The translations under genes were made by a program, and so were the position numbers. The notes beneath the pieces were generated by a model, which saw only the letters and a list, made by a program, of their open reading frames with translations, made no database searches and was not told the DNA's origin. A stretch of DNA of 64,000 nt from Lysobacter arenosi (GTDB lineage Bacteria; Pseudomonadota; Gammaproteobacteria; Xanthomonadales; Xanthomonadaceae), in NCBI RefSeq assembly GCF_016613475.2, contig NZ_CP071517.1:3348001-3412000 (forward strand). Reading direction: 5' to 3'. This document shows, piece after piece, positions 8,215 to 14,957 of this stretch (within the stretch, counting starts at the first letter, position 1; every line of letters begins with the position of its first letter).

Positions 8215-8237
8215 GGCCGCCCGTCTGATGGGCGGCC
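8215..8237 (+). terminator. Hairpin after the oxidase-porin-SCO operon
   Basis: GGCCGCCC and GGGCGGCC form a perfect 8-bp stem around the 7-base loop GTCTGAT, 22 bases after the SCO stop. There is no U-tract, so it may be a weak or Rho-assisted terminator. Confidence 0.5.
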
Positions 8238-8268
8238 GCGGAATGGGAGTGGACGCCTCTTACCCGCT

Positions 8269-8303
8269 GGGTCCGTCTATGCGCCGGCTTGTTAGCCGGA
8301 CCC
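8269..8303 (+). repeat. Nested inverted repeats upstream of the cassette-like gene
   Basis: GGGTCCG (8269) pairs with CGGACCC (8297), and inside it CCGGCT-TGTT-AGCCGG forms a second hairpin. GTCAGGC follows at 8333, similar to the attC R' box at 8762. A regulatory stem or a decayed attC site are both possible. Confidence 0.4.
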
Positions 8304-8341
8304 GGCTTGCATAAGCTCAGGCCGAATCAGGCGTCAGGCTC

Positions 8342-8350
8342 GGGGGGGGG
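8342..8350 (+). repeat. G9 homopolymer directly before a start codon
   Basis: Nine consecutive G residues end four bases before the TTG at 8355. It likely acts as the ribosome-binding sequence and is a potential slippage site. Confidence 0.6.
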
Positions 8351-8354
8351 CAGT

Positions 8355-8714
8355 TTGAATTCCATCGAAAAGCGCGGGCGCATCTACCTGGCTGGGTTCG
8401 TTGCGGTCTTGGTCCTCGGCGACCTGCTGCTCAAGGGCTTCCTCCTTGCGGCGGGTACCTTGCGTTGGAGTCAGGTGGTCGGTACTGGCGTCACGCTCCT
8501 CGTCTCTTGGTTCCTCTGGCGCGGCTCGGGTTTCGCCTATTGGCTCATGGTCATCTGCACCTCGGCAGCAGTCGTATTCGCCCTTCTTGCGGCGAGTACT
8601 ATCCCCGCTGGATTGGCAGTTGGGCTCGGGGTGTTCATGTGCTCACTCCTCGTAGTCCTCCTGGTGCCGGCCACTCGTAAGTTCGTTGTGTACCAACGTG
8701 CGGCCCGCGCCTGA
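8355..8714 (+). CDS. Four-helix small membrane protein (cassette-like gene)
   Basis: This is a 119-residue hypothetical integral membrane protein, LNSIEKRGRIY onward, with four evenly spaced hydrophobic segments (about residues 11-30, 38-52, 58-78 and 83-105) and a basic C-terminus (RAARA). No ATG exists near the 5' end; TTG at 8355 just after the G9 tract is the best start. The stop codon TGA lies inside the R'' box of the attC-like site, exactly as in integron gene cassettes. With GTCAGGC at 8333, the unit looks like a ~435-base cassette. Function unknown. Confidence 0.65.
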   Translation: MNSIEKRGRIYLAGFVAVLVLGDLLLKGFLLAAGTLRWSQVVGTGVTLLVSWFLWRGSGFAYWLMVICTSAAVVFALLAASTIPAGLAVGLGVFMCSLLVVLLVPATRKFVVYQRAARA

Positions 8715-8768
8715 CAGTTCAACCAAGCCGACACCGCTCCGCGGTGCGGCTTAACCCAGGTGTCAGCT
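8709..8768 (+). other. attC-like recombination site, 60 bases
   Basis: The outer boxes are R'' GCCTGAC (8709) and R' GTCAGCT (8762). Inside, AAGCCG-A-CACCG-CTCCG-CGGTG-CGGCTT gives two perfect stems and one unpaired A on the left arm, as in true attC sites where extrahelical bases direct strand choice. Sixteen bases separate the R'' start from the stem, the same as in the classic aadA site. The preceding gene's stop codon lies in R'' and the next gene starts seven bases after R'. Confidence 0.75.
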
Positions 8769-8774
8769 ACCCAT

Positions 8775-9131
8775 ATGAGCCTACAGATCGCTCTGGTGTT
8801 CGCACTCGCGGCAGGCATCACGGCGGAGCCGTCACTATGCTCCGGCGTCGAGAGCAAGATTGAACCGGACATGCGGATTCTTGAGTCGGATATCAGTCAT
8901 GAAAAAGCAATTGCCGCTGCAGACCAGCTCCGAGGCATGATCGAGAGCGACGAACTTGGTGGTGAGTTCCACTTCGCAGCCTTGAACCAGCTGAAGATCA
9001 TTCAAGGACATGTGCTGCTCACGCAGGCTCATTCCGACCGCCGAGAGTTAGGGCCCAGCTCTGCTGAGGCGGGAGACTCGACCAGGGCACTGTGCGGTTG
9101 GCTCGGCAAAGAGGGCTTCTGGTATGACTAG
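8775..9131 (+). CDS. Small exported protein of unknown function
   Basis: This is a 118-residue protein beginning seven bases after the attC-like R' box. A signal peptide covers residues 1-17 (MSLQIALVFALAAGITA). The mature part is mostly helical and acidic (ESKIEPDMRILESDISHEKAIAAADQL), with two Cys (in PSLCSG and RALCGW) that could form a disulfide in the periplasm. ATG at 8775 is preferred over an upstream GTG inside the attC site. No family recognised. Confidence 0.62.
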   Translation: MSLQIALVFALAAGITAEPSLCSGVESKIEPDMRILESDISHEKAIAAADQLRGMIESDELGGEFHFAALNQLKIIQGHVLLTQAHSDRRELGPSSAEAGDSTRALCGWLGKEGFWYD

Positions 9132-9309
9132 CTTTCCGCGGGCGGTGCCTGGCAATTCAGGGGGCAGCCTGCGAGAGAAGACGCAGCACCTGCTTCGTGC
9201 CAGAGGGCACCGTCGTTCTGCCTCCTGACGGCCCTTCCTTTGATCGGCGCTCGACACTCATCCGTCGGCGGCTTCAACCTATCGCCGCCTTCCCAGGACG
9301 ACCGAATCC
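9132..9309. other. Intergenic stretch, nothing recognised
   Basis: There are 178 bases between two small plus-strand genes. GCCTGGCAATTCA at 9148 resembles the beginning of an attC site, but no matching stem or R' box follows. No ORF or terminator is evident. Confidence 0.4.
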
Positions 9310-9687
9310 GTGAGCCCACTTGCAATAATCGTGATGCACACATTTGCCGCAGGCGCCTTTGGCATTCTTGTGCGCCTCTACATTTCGGCATTTCTGCTTT
9401 CGACCGAATCGGTGGATAGTCCAAACGTTGTGGCACGCATCGTTTACAGGTACATGATCTTCAGCCTCCACTACATGGTGTCGTTCATGCTGACGCCATT
9501 GCTGATCAAACCATTCCTCGGATACTTTCAAAGCATGTCGGCGCAGGACGATGCGAACAGCTACCTGTACCTGGCGCTATGCTTCCCACTTGCGGCGCTC
9601 CTCTACTATCTGGACCACAAGGTCATGATGTGGGGCGACGTCAGGAAGCTGGAAGGTCGGGAGAGGTTGCGGCATCAGCGGCTCTAG
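9310..9687 (+). CDS. Small multi-pass membrane protein
   Basis: This is a 125-residue hypothetical protein with three or four hydrophobic segments (about residues 3-30, 45-70 and 83-99) and a highly charged C-terminus (DVRKLEGRERLRHQRL) that should lie in the cytoplasm. Several His and Tyr lie in or near the helices (MHTF, LHYM, YRYM). The start is GTG at 9310; an ATG at about 9334 would remove eight residues. Base composition is visibly less G+C-rich than the surrounding core genes. No family recognised. Confidence 0.6.
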   Translation: MSPLAIIVMHTFAAGAFGILVRLYISAFLLSTESVDSPNVVARIVYRYMIFSLHYMVSFMLTPLLIKPFLGYFQSMSAQDDANSYLYLALCFPLAALLYYLDHKVMMWGDVRKLEGRERLRHQRL

Positions 9688-9784
9688 TCCTGACAAGTCA
9701 CTGTGAGGTCCCGATGCGCCTCATTCGGATTCAGTCGTTAATGAATACCTGCAGCTCGTGTACCCGTCGCAGGAAGCTCGACCT

Positions 9785-10234
9785 ATGAGAGACGGCGATG
9801 TCGACTACTCCAGGTACACACTTCTCGAACTCGAGGAGGCGCTCGTCGGCATTAACAGAGACCTGTACCCCAAGAACTTCGCGAATCTCCGCGTTGCGTT
9901 CGAGCGGCTGAGCACCGCTTCGGCGGAAACCTCTCTGCAAGGCACAGCGGTCGAGGATCACGCGGTGGAACGTGAGCCCCTTCAAGGAAGGCAATGGAGG
10001 AAGTTCTGGGATTCGCGCCCCGTCGCTGTGTTCGGGGGCGTCATCTGCGTTTGGTGGGCCCTTGATCTGATGGACGGACCGGAGGCTTGTCACCCCGGAA
10101 GGAAGCTGATCGGTCGACTCATCAACGCAGCATGCGAGAACCTTGGCCACACTGCCGCGGCCGGCATTCTGCTGGTTCTTGGACTCATCATCGCTGCCTA
10201 TGCCGTAATCCCGAGGCGGAGGGCCGATTCCTGA
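9785..10234 (+). CDS. Small membrane protein, paralogue of the gene at 2046
   Basis: This is a 149-residue protein. Residues 1-40 repeat the motif of the gene at 2046 (DGDVDYSRY, ELEEALVGINRDLYPKN, ANLRVAFERL), with about half of positions identical by eye. The rest differs: a ~35-residue polar linker, a hydrophobic segment around residues 78-95, and a second (TAAAGILLVLGLIIAAYAV) near the C-terminus, ending in basic residues RRRADS. The ATG at 9785 opens the conserved motif; an upstream in-frame ATG adds nine unrelated residues. The module plus variable membrane tail suggests a shared partner for the N-terminus. Function unknown. Confidence 0.7.
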   Translation: MRDGDVDYSRYTLLELEEALVGINRDLYPKNFANLRVAFERLSTASAETSLQGTAVEDHAVEREPLQGRQWRKFWDSRPVAVFGGVICVWWALDLMDGPEACHPGRKLIGRLINAACENLGHTAAAGILLVLGLIIAAYAVIPRRRADS

Positions 10235-10307
10235 GTCACGCTGTCCCTGGTTGGACGCGGGCACCATCGCTGTCGACAATCTCTTTCTGCACACTCGCGG
10301 TGACTGA

Positions 10308-10793
10308 ATGCCTACCATGAAGGTGATCGGATGGTTGGTTCTGCTGGGCTTCGTGCTGTGGTGTTGGTCGCTGATCGGGGCCGACTTCGTGCGCACGGAT
10401 ACTTACGAGGCGCATGCGGACGCGATGCGGAGTGGGGCCATCGAGCGCGGTTGGTTGCCTCGCGAGATGCCCGCCTCCGCAACGAAGATCCTTGAAACGT
10501 ACGTCATCGATACTTCGGAGATCTGGATGCGCTTCAACGCAGACAGCGATGGTATCGACGAGCTGCTTGATCGCTGCACCGCATCTACGGTGGCCGGGTT
10601 ACCGAACAAGAGAAGGACGTTGCGGAACGCCCCCTGGTGGCCAGTTCAGTTGACTACCGGTAATGAGGTCGCCGCGGCGCGCGGCGGATGGAGCTTGCGT
10701 TCCTGCCCTGAAATGCATCATGCGCAGCAGCCGACGCTGGCAGGCGTCGCCGTGAATCGCGCTAGTGGGACCGTCTGGTACTGGGTGAACTGA
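10308..10793 (+). CDS. Membrane-anchored small protein
   Basis: This is a 161-residue protein with one N-terminal transmembrane helix (residues 4-24, MKVIGWLVLLGFVLWCWSLI) and a ~135-residue periplasmic part. The stretch DTYEAHADAMRSGAIERGWL followed by PREMPASATKI and DTSEIWMRFN resembles a pattern I associate with short accessory proteins in proteobacteria (AIERGW-P-LP-SA-DT---W--F), but no function is known to me. Two Cys could pair (DRCTAS, RSCPEM). ATG at 10308 or 10317 are both possible. The repeat pair follows about 95 bases later. Confidence 0.65.
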   Translation: MPTMKVIGWLVLLGFVLWCWSLIGADFVRTDTYEAHADAMRSGAIERGWLPREMPASATKILETYVIDTSEIWMRFNADSDGIDELLDRCTASTVAGLPNKRRTLRNAPWWPVQLTTGNEVAAARGGWSLRSCPEMHHAQQPTLAGVAVNRASGTVWYWVN

Positions 10794-10888
10794 CGCAGGG
10801 GCCCGGATGCGCGAAGCGGATCCGGGGCTTCTGCGGAAGGCGCCGGGCCTGCAATGGCAGGCCTGCCATGCGAGCAGATGGCTACTTG

Positions 10889-10979
10889 GGGATGTCCGCT
10901 CCTGGCCGACAGCGGACATCGGGACTTCCTGGGGTGGCTGGGCCGGTGATAACGTCCGCTTCCGACCCGAAGCGGCCCC
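10889..10979 (+). repeat. Two-part palindromic repeat, copy 3
   Basis: The left half has core TGTCCGCTCCTGGCCGACAG followed by CGGACA. The right half has core CGTCCGCTTCCGACCCGAAG followed by CGG. The spacer ends GGCCGGTGATAA, like copy 2. It ends 17 bases before the next start codon. Confidence 0.82.
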
Positions 10980-10995
10980 AGAGAGAGTGGAACGG

Positions 10996-11550
10996 ATGTC
11001 TTTCGATGGAGTGGCAATCCGCGTGAGCTGTCGAGCATTGGGCGCGATGCTCGCGGCATACCTTGGGACAGCATGCTCACCGGCCCCTGATCGCCAGGCT
11101 CGGTCAGATAAGCAGGAGGTGGGGGACTACGTCGAGAACCCAACGACGGGATTGCCCATGAACCCCTCAAAGCGTCGCCTGCCGAGCTCCGTCAAAATTG
11201 TGTCGGACGGAACCGAATATTTCGGTATCGAACTGTCGACACTCACTAGAGAGCAGAGATCGATTGTCGAATCTGCCTGGGTGAACTACAGAGCCATTCT
11301 CTCCGGCGGACACCCCGAGTGCCCGCCGGCGCCGTTCGCCCCCTCAGACGGGGGCACGCTCATTTACTTTTGCGATGGGTACGACATAGCTCGCGTACAC
11401 GGCATGTCGCGCACAGAAGAAGCGTTTGGTTACGACTACGGGCCTTCGCTGGATTTCCTTAATGGACAGCATGTGGAACGACTCAGGTTTTTGACCGAGG
11501 CAGAGATGTCCAAGCTCGATCAGGCCTCAACAAGGGCACGGGCGAAGTGA
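10996..11550 (+). CDS. Small lipoprotein of unknown function
   Basis: This is a 184-residue protein. A lipoprotein signal spans roughly residues 9-30, ending YLGTAC, with the lipid Cys followed by a polar linker (SPAPDRQARSDKQEVGD). The mature region contains WVNYRAILSGGHPECPPAPF, three further Cys-containing or acidic segments and a C-terminal amphipathic helix. ATG at 10996 is preceded by a purine-rich sequence (GAGAGAGTGGAACGG). Upstream in-frame codons only translate the repeat. No family recognised; the only secure statement is envelope location. Confidence 0.62.
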   Translation: MSFDGVAIRVSCRALGAMLAAYLGTACSPAPDRQARSDKQEVGDYVENPTTGLPMNPSKRRLPSSVKIVSDGTEYFGIELSTLTREQRSIVESAWVNYRAILSGGHPECPPAPFAPSDGGTLIYFCDGYDIARVHGMSRTEEAFGYDYGPSLDFLNGQHVERLRFLTEAEMSKLDQASTRARAK

Positions 11551-11564
11551 GTTCCAGCGCGACG

Positions 11565-11654
11565 GGTACGTCCGCTTCTGGCCGCAAGCGGACGCTCGGC
11601 TAGATCCATCGCTGGGGGCGGTGTTAACGTCCGCTTTCGACCCATAGCAGTCAT
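11565..11654 (+). repeat. Two-part palindromic repeat, copy 4
   Basis: The left half has core CGTCCGCTTCTGGCCGCAAG followed by CGGACG. The right half has core CGTCCGCTTTCGACCCATAG, whose closing arm has decayed to CAGTCA. The spacer ends GGCGGTGTTAA. Confidence 0.8.
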
Positions 11655-11783
11655 TCGAGGGCGAAGGTAAGCTCGCCTGGGGCGTCGGTCGAGAAGCACT
11701 CTCGGATCTTGCGGTTCATCATTCGATTCGTGAGCAAGAGGTGCGAAATGAGGTTTGGCGTTGCGCCAATTTGGGGAATAGCA

Positions 11784-12242
11784 ATGCGGCGAGTTGCAGT
11801 AGTGGGGCTGTTGATCGTAGCGATGGCGCCAACTGCGTTCGGCGCATCGTCTGATGTGCAGGTACTGGAGTCATCCCCAATCTGCGTGAAAGACCGGCTC
11901 GGGCAAGTGTCGATCACGCTCGGAGATAGGGAGCCAAACCTGCGCACTGGAATGGAGCCGAGTTCCGTCAGCTACCGCAAGGCATTCGAGAAGCTCGAGG
12001 GGGCTGCTCGCGCGAGAGGCGGTGAAGCCGTGGTCTTGCGTGGACATGAAGCCGCTTACTTCACAAAGAGTGCGAGACCGGCTCGGCGTCCAACCTTTCT
12101 GTTGCTACAGGGGGCGGTAGTGAACCTTGATGCGCATGGGGCCGGTTGCGCGCTCGCCCGACTTGACCCTAAGGAGTTTGAGCGCGATGCGATGTCGCGC
12201 CGGCGCGAGAATCTCGCCAAAGATACAGGGATGGACTTCTAG
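11784..12242 (+). CDS. Exported protein with YbjQ-like pattern
   Basis: This is a 152-residue protein. The signal peptide is MRRVAVVGLLIVAMAPTAFG (residues 1-20, cleavage near GASS). The mature part has VSITLGDRE, then AFEKLEGAARARGGEAVVLR, where an amphipathic helix leads into a G-x-AVV strand. This is reminiscent of the YbjQ/DUF74 or DUF4156 arrangement, but the match is weak. Two in-frame ATGs upstream (11709, 11748) would bury the signal peptide, so 11784 is preferred. Two Cys could form a disulfide. Followed by repeat copy 5 within 10 bases. Confidence 0.6.
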   Translation: MRRVAVVGLLIVAMAPTAFGASSDVQVLESSPICVKDRLGQVSITLGDREPNLRTGMEPSSVSYRKAFEKLEGAARARGGEAVVLRGHEAAYFTKSARPARRPTFLLLQGAVVNLDAHGAGCALARLDPKEFERDAMSRRRENLAKDTGMDF

Positions 12243-12247
12243 CGAAG

Positions 12248-12340
12248 GACGTCCGCTTCTGGCCGACAGCGACCCCTCCCGGGCGGCCGCCAGGGTGACT
12301 ACCGGAGCGCGGTGCGTCCGTGATAGCGTCCGCCGACCAA
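12248..12340 (+). repeat. Two-part palindromic repeat, copy 5 (degenerate)
   Basis: The left half CGTCCGCTTCTGGCCGACAG is intact, but its closing arm reads CGACCC. The right half is reduced to GATAGCGTCCGCCGACC. The length and spacing match the other copies. Confidence 0.7.
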
Positions 12341-12358
12341 TTCTCCATGGGGTGCAGG

Positions 12359-12979
12359 ATGCGCAGGTGGATGGAGTTCAGTTTTGGTATCGCCGCCGCC
12401 TTCTTCTCGGCGCAGGCCTCAGCGGCTGATCTGGCGCCGCTGAATGACGAGCAGTTGCAGGCGTTCGTGCGCATGCAGGCGCTTTCGGACCGCTGCCAGA
12501 AGAAGTTGCCGGGCCTGAAACCGCAGCTACTGGATGCCCGCGGCAAATGGTTGGCGGTGGCTTACGCAGCACAGCTACAGGCCGCCGAGGTGTATGCAAA
12601 AAGCAAGGACGGCAAGAGGCTGGCGAAAGACACCGACACCAGCGCTTTCAAGGCATTTGATCGCAATGTACTGTCGGCCGCCGCGACCTGTATCGCCTTG
12701 CTCAAGGACTACGACGTTGCCTATCCGTCACCGGTCGCTACTGCGGTGCCCGCGGACAAGGTCCAGTGGCACCTGGACAACTTTGCGCCCATGGTCCTTG
12801 CTGCACTGAAATGCTCGCGCCTGGACGCAATCGACGTGGCGCCAACGCCGAACGGTGAAGAAACCTGGACATACCGCGGTTGCGGCCGAACAGAGTTGGT
12901 GCGCGTGGCGCCCGCCGGGGAAGCCTGGCCGATGGATGGTGCGACCGCGGATCGCTTGTTCGCCGCTATGGTCGACTGA
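12359..12979 (+). CDS. Exported protein of unknown function
   Basis: This is a 206-residue protein with a signal peptide, MRRWMEFSFGIAAAFFSAQASA, cleaved near residue 22. The mature part begins with a charged helical region (LNDEQLQAFVRMQALSDRCQ) and ends in a mixed segment with YRGCGRTELVRV. Cys residues at RCQKK, ATCIAL, LKCSRL and RGCGR could make two disulfides. ATG at 12359 is chosen because it starts the signal peptide; 12350 is possible. It sits 17 bases upstream of the next gene and may be co-transcribed with it. No family recognised. Confidence 0.65.
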   Translation: MRRWMEFSFGIAAAFFSAQASAADLAPLNDEQLQAFVRMQALSDRCQKKLPGLKPQLLDARGKWLAVAYAAQLQAAEVYAKSKDGKRLAKDTDTSAFKAFDRNVLSAAATCIALLKDYDVAYPSPVATAVPADKVQWHLDNFAPMVLAALKCSRLDAIDVAPTPNGEETWTYRGCGRTELVRVAPAGEAWPMDGATADRLFAAMVD

Positions 12980-12996
12980 CCGCGACACTGGCGCCG

Positions 12997-13356
12997 ATGG
13001 AAAGCCTGATCAGCTCGGCAATGTGGATTGCGCTCCTGCCGCTATCCGCGCTCATTGCCAGGCGCCTCTTGCCTTCGTTCAGGCCCCGCAGGCACCGCCC
13101 CATGGCCTTTGTTGCCGGCTTCGTTCTCTTTGCAGCGCTCGGCGTGGGTGCGGTTCTTGCAACCCAGAAGTTCATCGATTCCGGTGCATTCCACGTCGCG
13201 AGCCGAAGCTTCGGGAAGCTCGACTATCTGGTTGTTCATCAACCTCTTCAGTACTGGGCAGCAATTTCAGTGCTGTACGGCGTGGGCGTGTATCTCACAG
13301 GGTGCGGTATAGCGATTGCCTGCCTTTGCTTTCGTAGGTCGTCCGGGGAGGCCTAG
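12997..13356 (+). CDS. Small three-helix membrane protein
   Basis: This is a 119-residue hypothetical membrane protein. Hydrophobic segments are at about residues 2-18 (LISSAMWIALLPLSALI), 33-53 (AFVAGFVLFAALGVGAVLAT) and 88-110 (AAISVLYGVGVYLTGCGIAIACL), with a positively charged first loop (RRLLPSFRPRRHR) that should be cytoplasmic. ATG at 12997 follows the previous stop by 17 bases. Function unknown. Confidence 0.6.
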   Translation: MESLISSAMWIALLPLSALIARRLLPSFRPRRHRPMAFVAGFVLFAALGVGAVLATQKFIDSGAFHVASRSFGKLDYLVVHQPLQYWAAISVLYGVGVYLTGCGIAIACLCFRRSSGEA

Positions 13357-13398
13357 CAACTCTGGGGAGCCTCCCGGGGCGGTTTGTTACGGTCTCGG

Positions 13399-13430
13399 AG
13401 TGACCGCATCTGGCCGGTAGCGGACACGGG
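13399..13430 (+). repeat. Left half of the palindromic repeat (degenerate)
   Basis: GTGACCGCATCTGGCCGGTA followed by GCGGACAC matches the left half with changes in the first arm. No right half follows. Confidence 0.55.
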
Positions 13431-13523
13431 CAAAGCCGCGGACCCCCTTATCTATAGCCCGAGCGCTTTATGCTTGGCTACAGGGAAGCCGAAGCTGGCC
13501 CATGCGGCCTTGGGGAGCCACAA

Positions 13524-14153
13524 ATGAAGTTGTGCAAGAGACTGGCAATCGTCTGGCTGGCATTGCCGTTTGCGGCCGGATTCACAAGTGACGATCTGAA
13601 GACGTATCCAGCGGGGAGGGCAGACACGCAGATTGTCGACGAGGCCGTCGCCAGGGGGGCTACGACCTGCCGCTATAACCTCGAAGATCTGATCGTTCAT
13701 GCTCTGGGAGATCGGGACAGGGACGGCTTCACGACGTACCCGATAGGCGCGGAGGCGAACAGGCCATCCGCGGGAATCTATGTGACCAAGTATCCCAACG
13801 GAGACGAGTCGCATCTTCAGTGGGTCGTCGGGCCGGATGCCAGCGGGTACTGCACGCTCTACTGGACCGAGTCCAGGCATTGGAAGCAGACCTGCGCCAA
13901 GGTGTTGGCCCGCTACGAAGGTGACGAGTGGGGGACTCCGCAGAGCCTCGGTGGCAGCACGCTACTTGTTGGGCGACAAGAGAAAGGGAATGGCCTGAGG
14001 GTAGTTGCCACGCCAGTGGACAGCGGATGCATGGTTACGGAATCCGAGATGGCCTGGCGTATCGATCCTGATGAGACGGCGCGGGAATGGATCAAGGCCG
14101 ATCATGGATACGACCCGGACGACAGGTCGTCGGACGTCGGCGCGGCGAAGTAG
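13524..14153 (+). CDS. Exported protein of unknown function
   Basis: This is a 209-residue protein. The signal peptide is MKLCKRLAIVWLALPFAAGF (residues 1-20). The mature protein is rich in Asp, Gly and aromatic residues, with a beta-like central region (AGIYVTKYPNGDESHLQWVV, then GYCTLYWTES) and four Cys (TTCRYN, SGYCTL, QTCAKV, SGCMVT) that fit two disulfides. It ends in a charged tail (DPDDRSSDVGAAK). ATG at 13524 starts the signal peptide; an upstream in-frame ATG at 13470 gives a non-signal extension. No family recognised. Confidence 0.65.
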   Translation: MKLCKRLAIVWLALPFAAGFTSDDLKTYPAGRADTQIVDEAVARGATTCRYNLEDLIVHALGDRDRDGFTTYPIGAEANRPSAGIYVTKYPNGDESHLQWVVGPDASGYCTLYWTESRHWKQTCAKVLARYEGDEWGTPQSLGGSTLLVGRQEKGNGLRVVATPVDSGCMVTESEMAWRIDPDETAREWIKADHGYDPDDRSSDVGAAK

Positions 14154-14226
14154 ACTTGCCTGAGGCTGGCGTCGAGCTGGTGCTAAGGGTCCGTCTATCG
14201 CGTGGTTGGGCATCAAGGGACAGTCC

Positions 14227-14832
14227 ATGCACGTTGACTTGGCTCTCTTTGAGGGTGATGTGCTGCTCGGCCGCCACGATTTTCACGTCGGCGCCACACG
14301 AACAGTCAGTGGCTTTCCTCTGTTTCAGGTCACCCATGGCCTGGGCCAGGATGCGGCGGACATTGTTCTGTCCGACTTTCCTGCACATGTCGACCTCAAG
14401 ACCATCAACCTTGACATGCCAATCCATGAATCCGCAGATTGGGAATCGATTGATCTTGGCAGGTACACGCTGGTCTTCTGGTGCCGGCTGGATGCCTCAC
14501 AATTCATGCAAGCCGGCACCGTTCCTCAGCGCCGCGTAGTTCAGGCGTCGCTCCGTTGGGGGTCGTTGGCACTCGCCGTCGCGCCCACCCTGATGGTGCT
14601 GGCGATGTTGGCTCGCGTGTGGGCATTCGGCGACCGGGCCACACCCGACCACCCAATCTGGCCCGTCTTTTTCCTGCAACTAGGTGCCATTGCCACATTC
14701 TGCTGGCACGCGCTTGGCAACAGGCACCTTGAGAATGGCGGTGCGGCTGGATGGATGCTTCGGTTTGTGGTTCTCATCCCATTCGGCATGATCGAGTACT
14801 GGTGCAAGTACTTGTGGCCTCCCGCGCGTTAA
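14227..14832 (+). CDS. Membrane protein with N-terminal soluble domain
   Basis: This is a 201-residue hypothetical protein. Residues 1-105 are soluble and mixed alpha/beta (LALFEGDVLLGRHDF, DLKTINLDMPIHESADWE, LVFWCRLD). Residues ~115-200 hold three hydrophobic helices (GSLALAVAPTLMVLAMLARV, WPVFFLQLGAIATFCWHAL, MLRFVVLIPFGMIEYW). ATG at 14227 is used; a TTG at 14206 would add seven residues. The stop codon runs into the next palindromic repeat. No known family. Confidence 0.62.
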   Translation: MHVDLALFEGDVLLGRHDFHVGATRTVSGFPLFQVTHGLGQDAADIVLSDFPAHVDLKTINLDMPIHESADWESIDLGRYTLVFWCRLDASQFMQAGTVPQRRVVQASLRWGSLALAVAPTLMVLAMLARVWAFGDRATPDHPIWPVFFLQLGAIATFCWHALGNRHLENGGAAGWMLRFVVLIPFGMIEYWCKYLWPPAR

Positions 14833-14933
14833 CGTCCGTTTCCGACCCAAAGCGGACATTCGCCTCGCTCGGGGCCGGAATGCTTCATCCTGGCCGAACC
14901 CGATGCTAGCGTGCGCTTCCGACCCAAAGATGT
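14828..14933 (+). repeat. Palindromic repeats, two right-type halves
   Basis: GTTAACGTCCGTTTCCGACC followed by CAAAGCGGACAT is an intact right-type half. About 45 bases later CTAGCGTGCGCTTCCGACCC is a second right-type half lacking its closing arm. The following gene starts at 14958. Confidence 0.72.
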
Positions 14934-14957
14934 CTTCGCAAGAAGGGGCTCCAAGTC

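Noticed and set aside
8269-8339. A third attC site before the gene at 8355
   Set aside because: GTCAGGC fits an R' box, but the upstream stems do not have the AAGCCG...CGGCTT layout and no R'' box is found, so I list only inverted repeats.
9685-9740. attC-like sequence after the gene at 9310 (TCCTGAC ... GTTAATG)
   Set aside because: Only a weak TGAGG/CCTCA stem is present and the boxes do not match each other.
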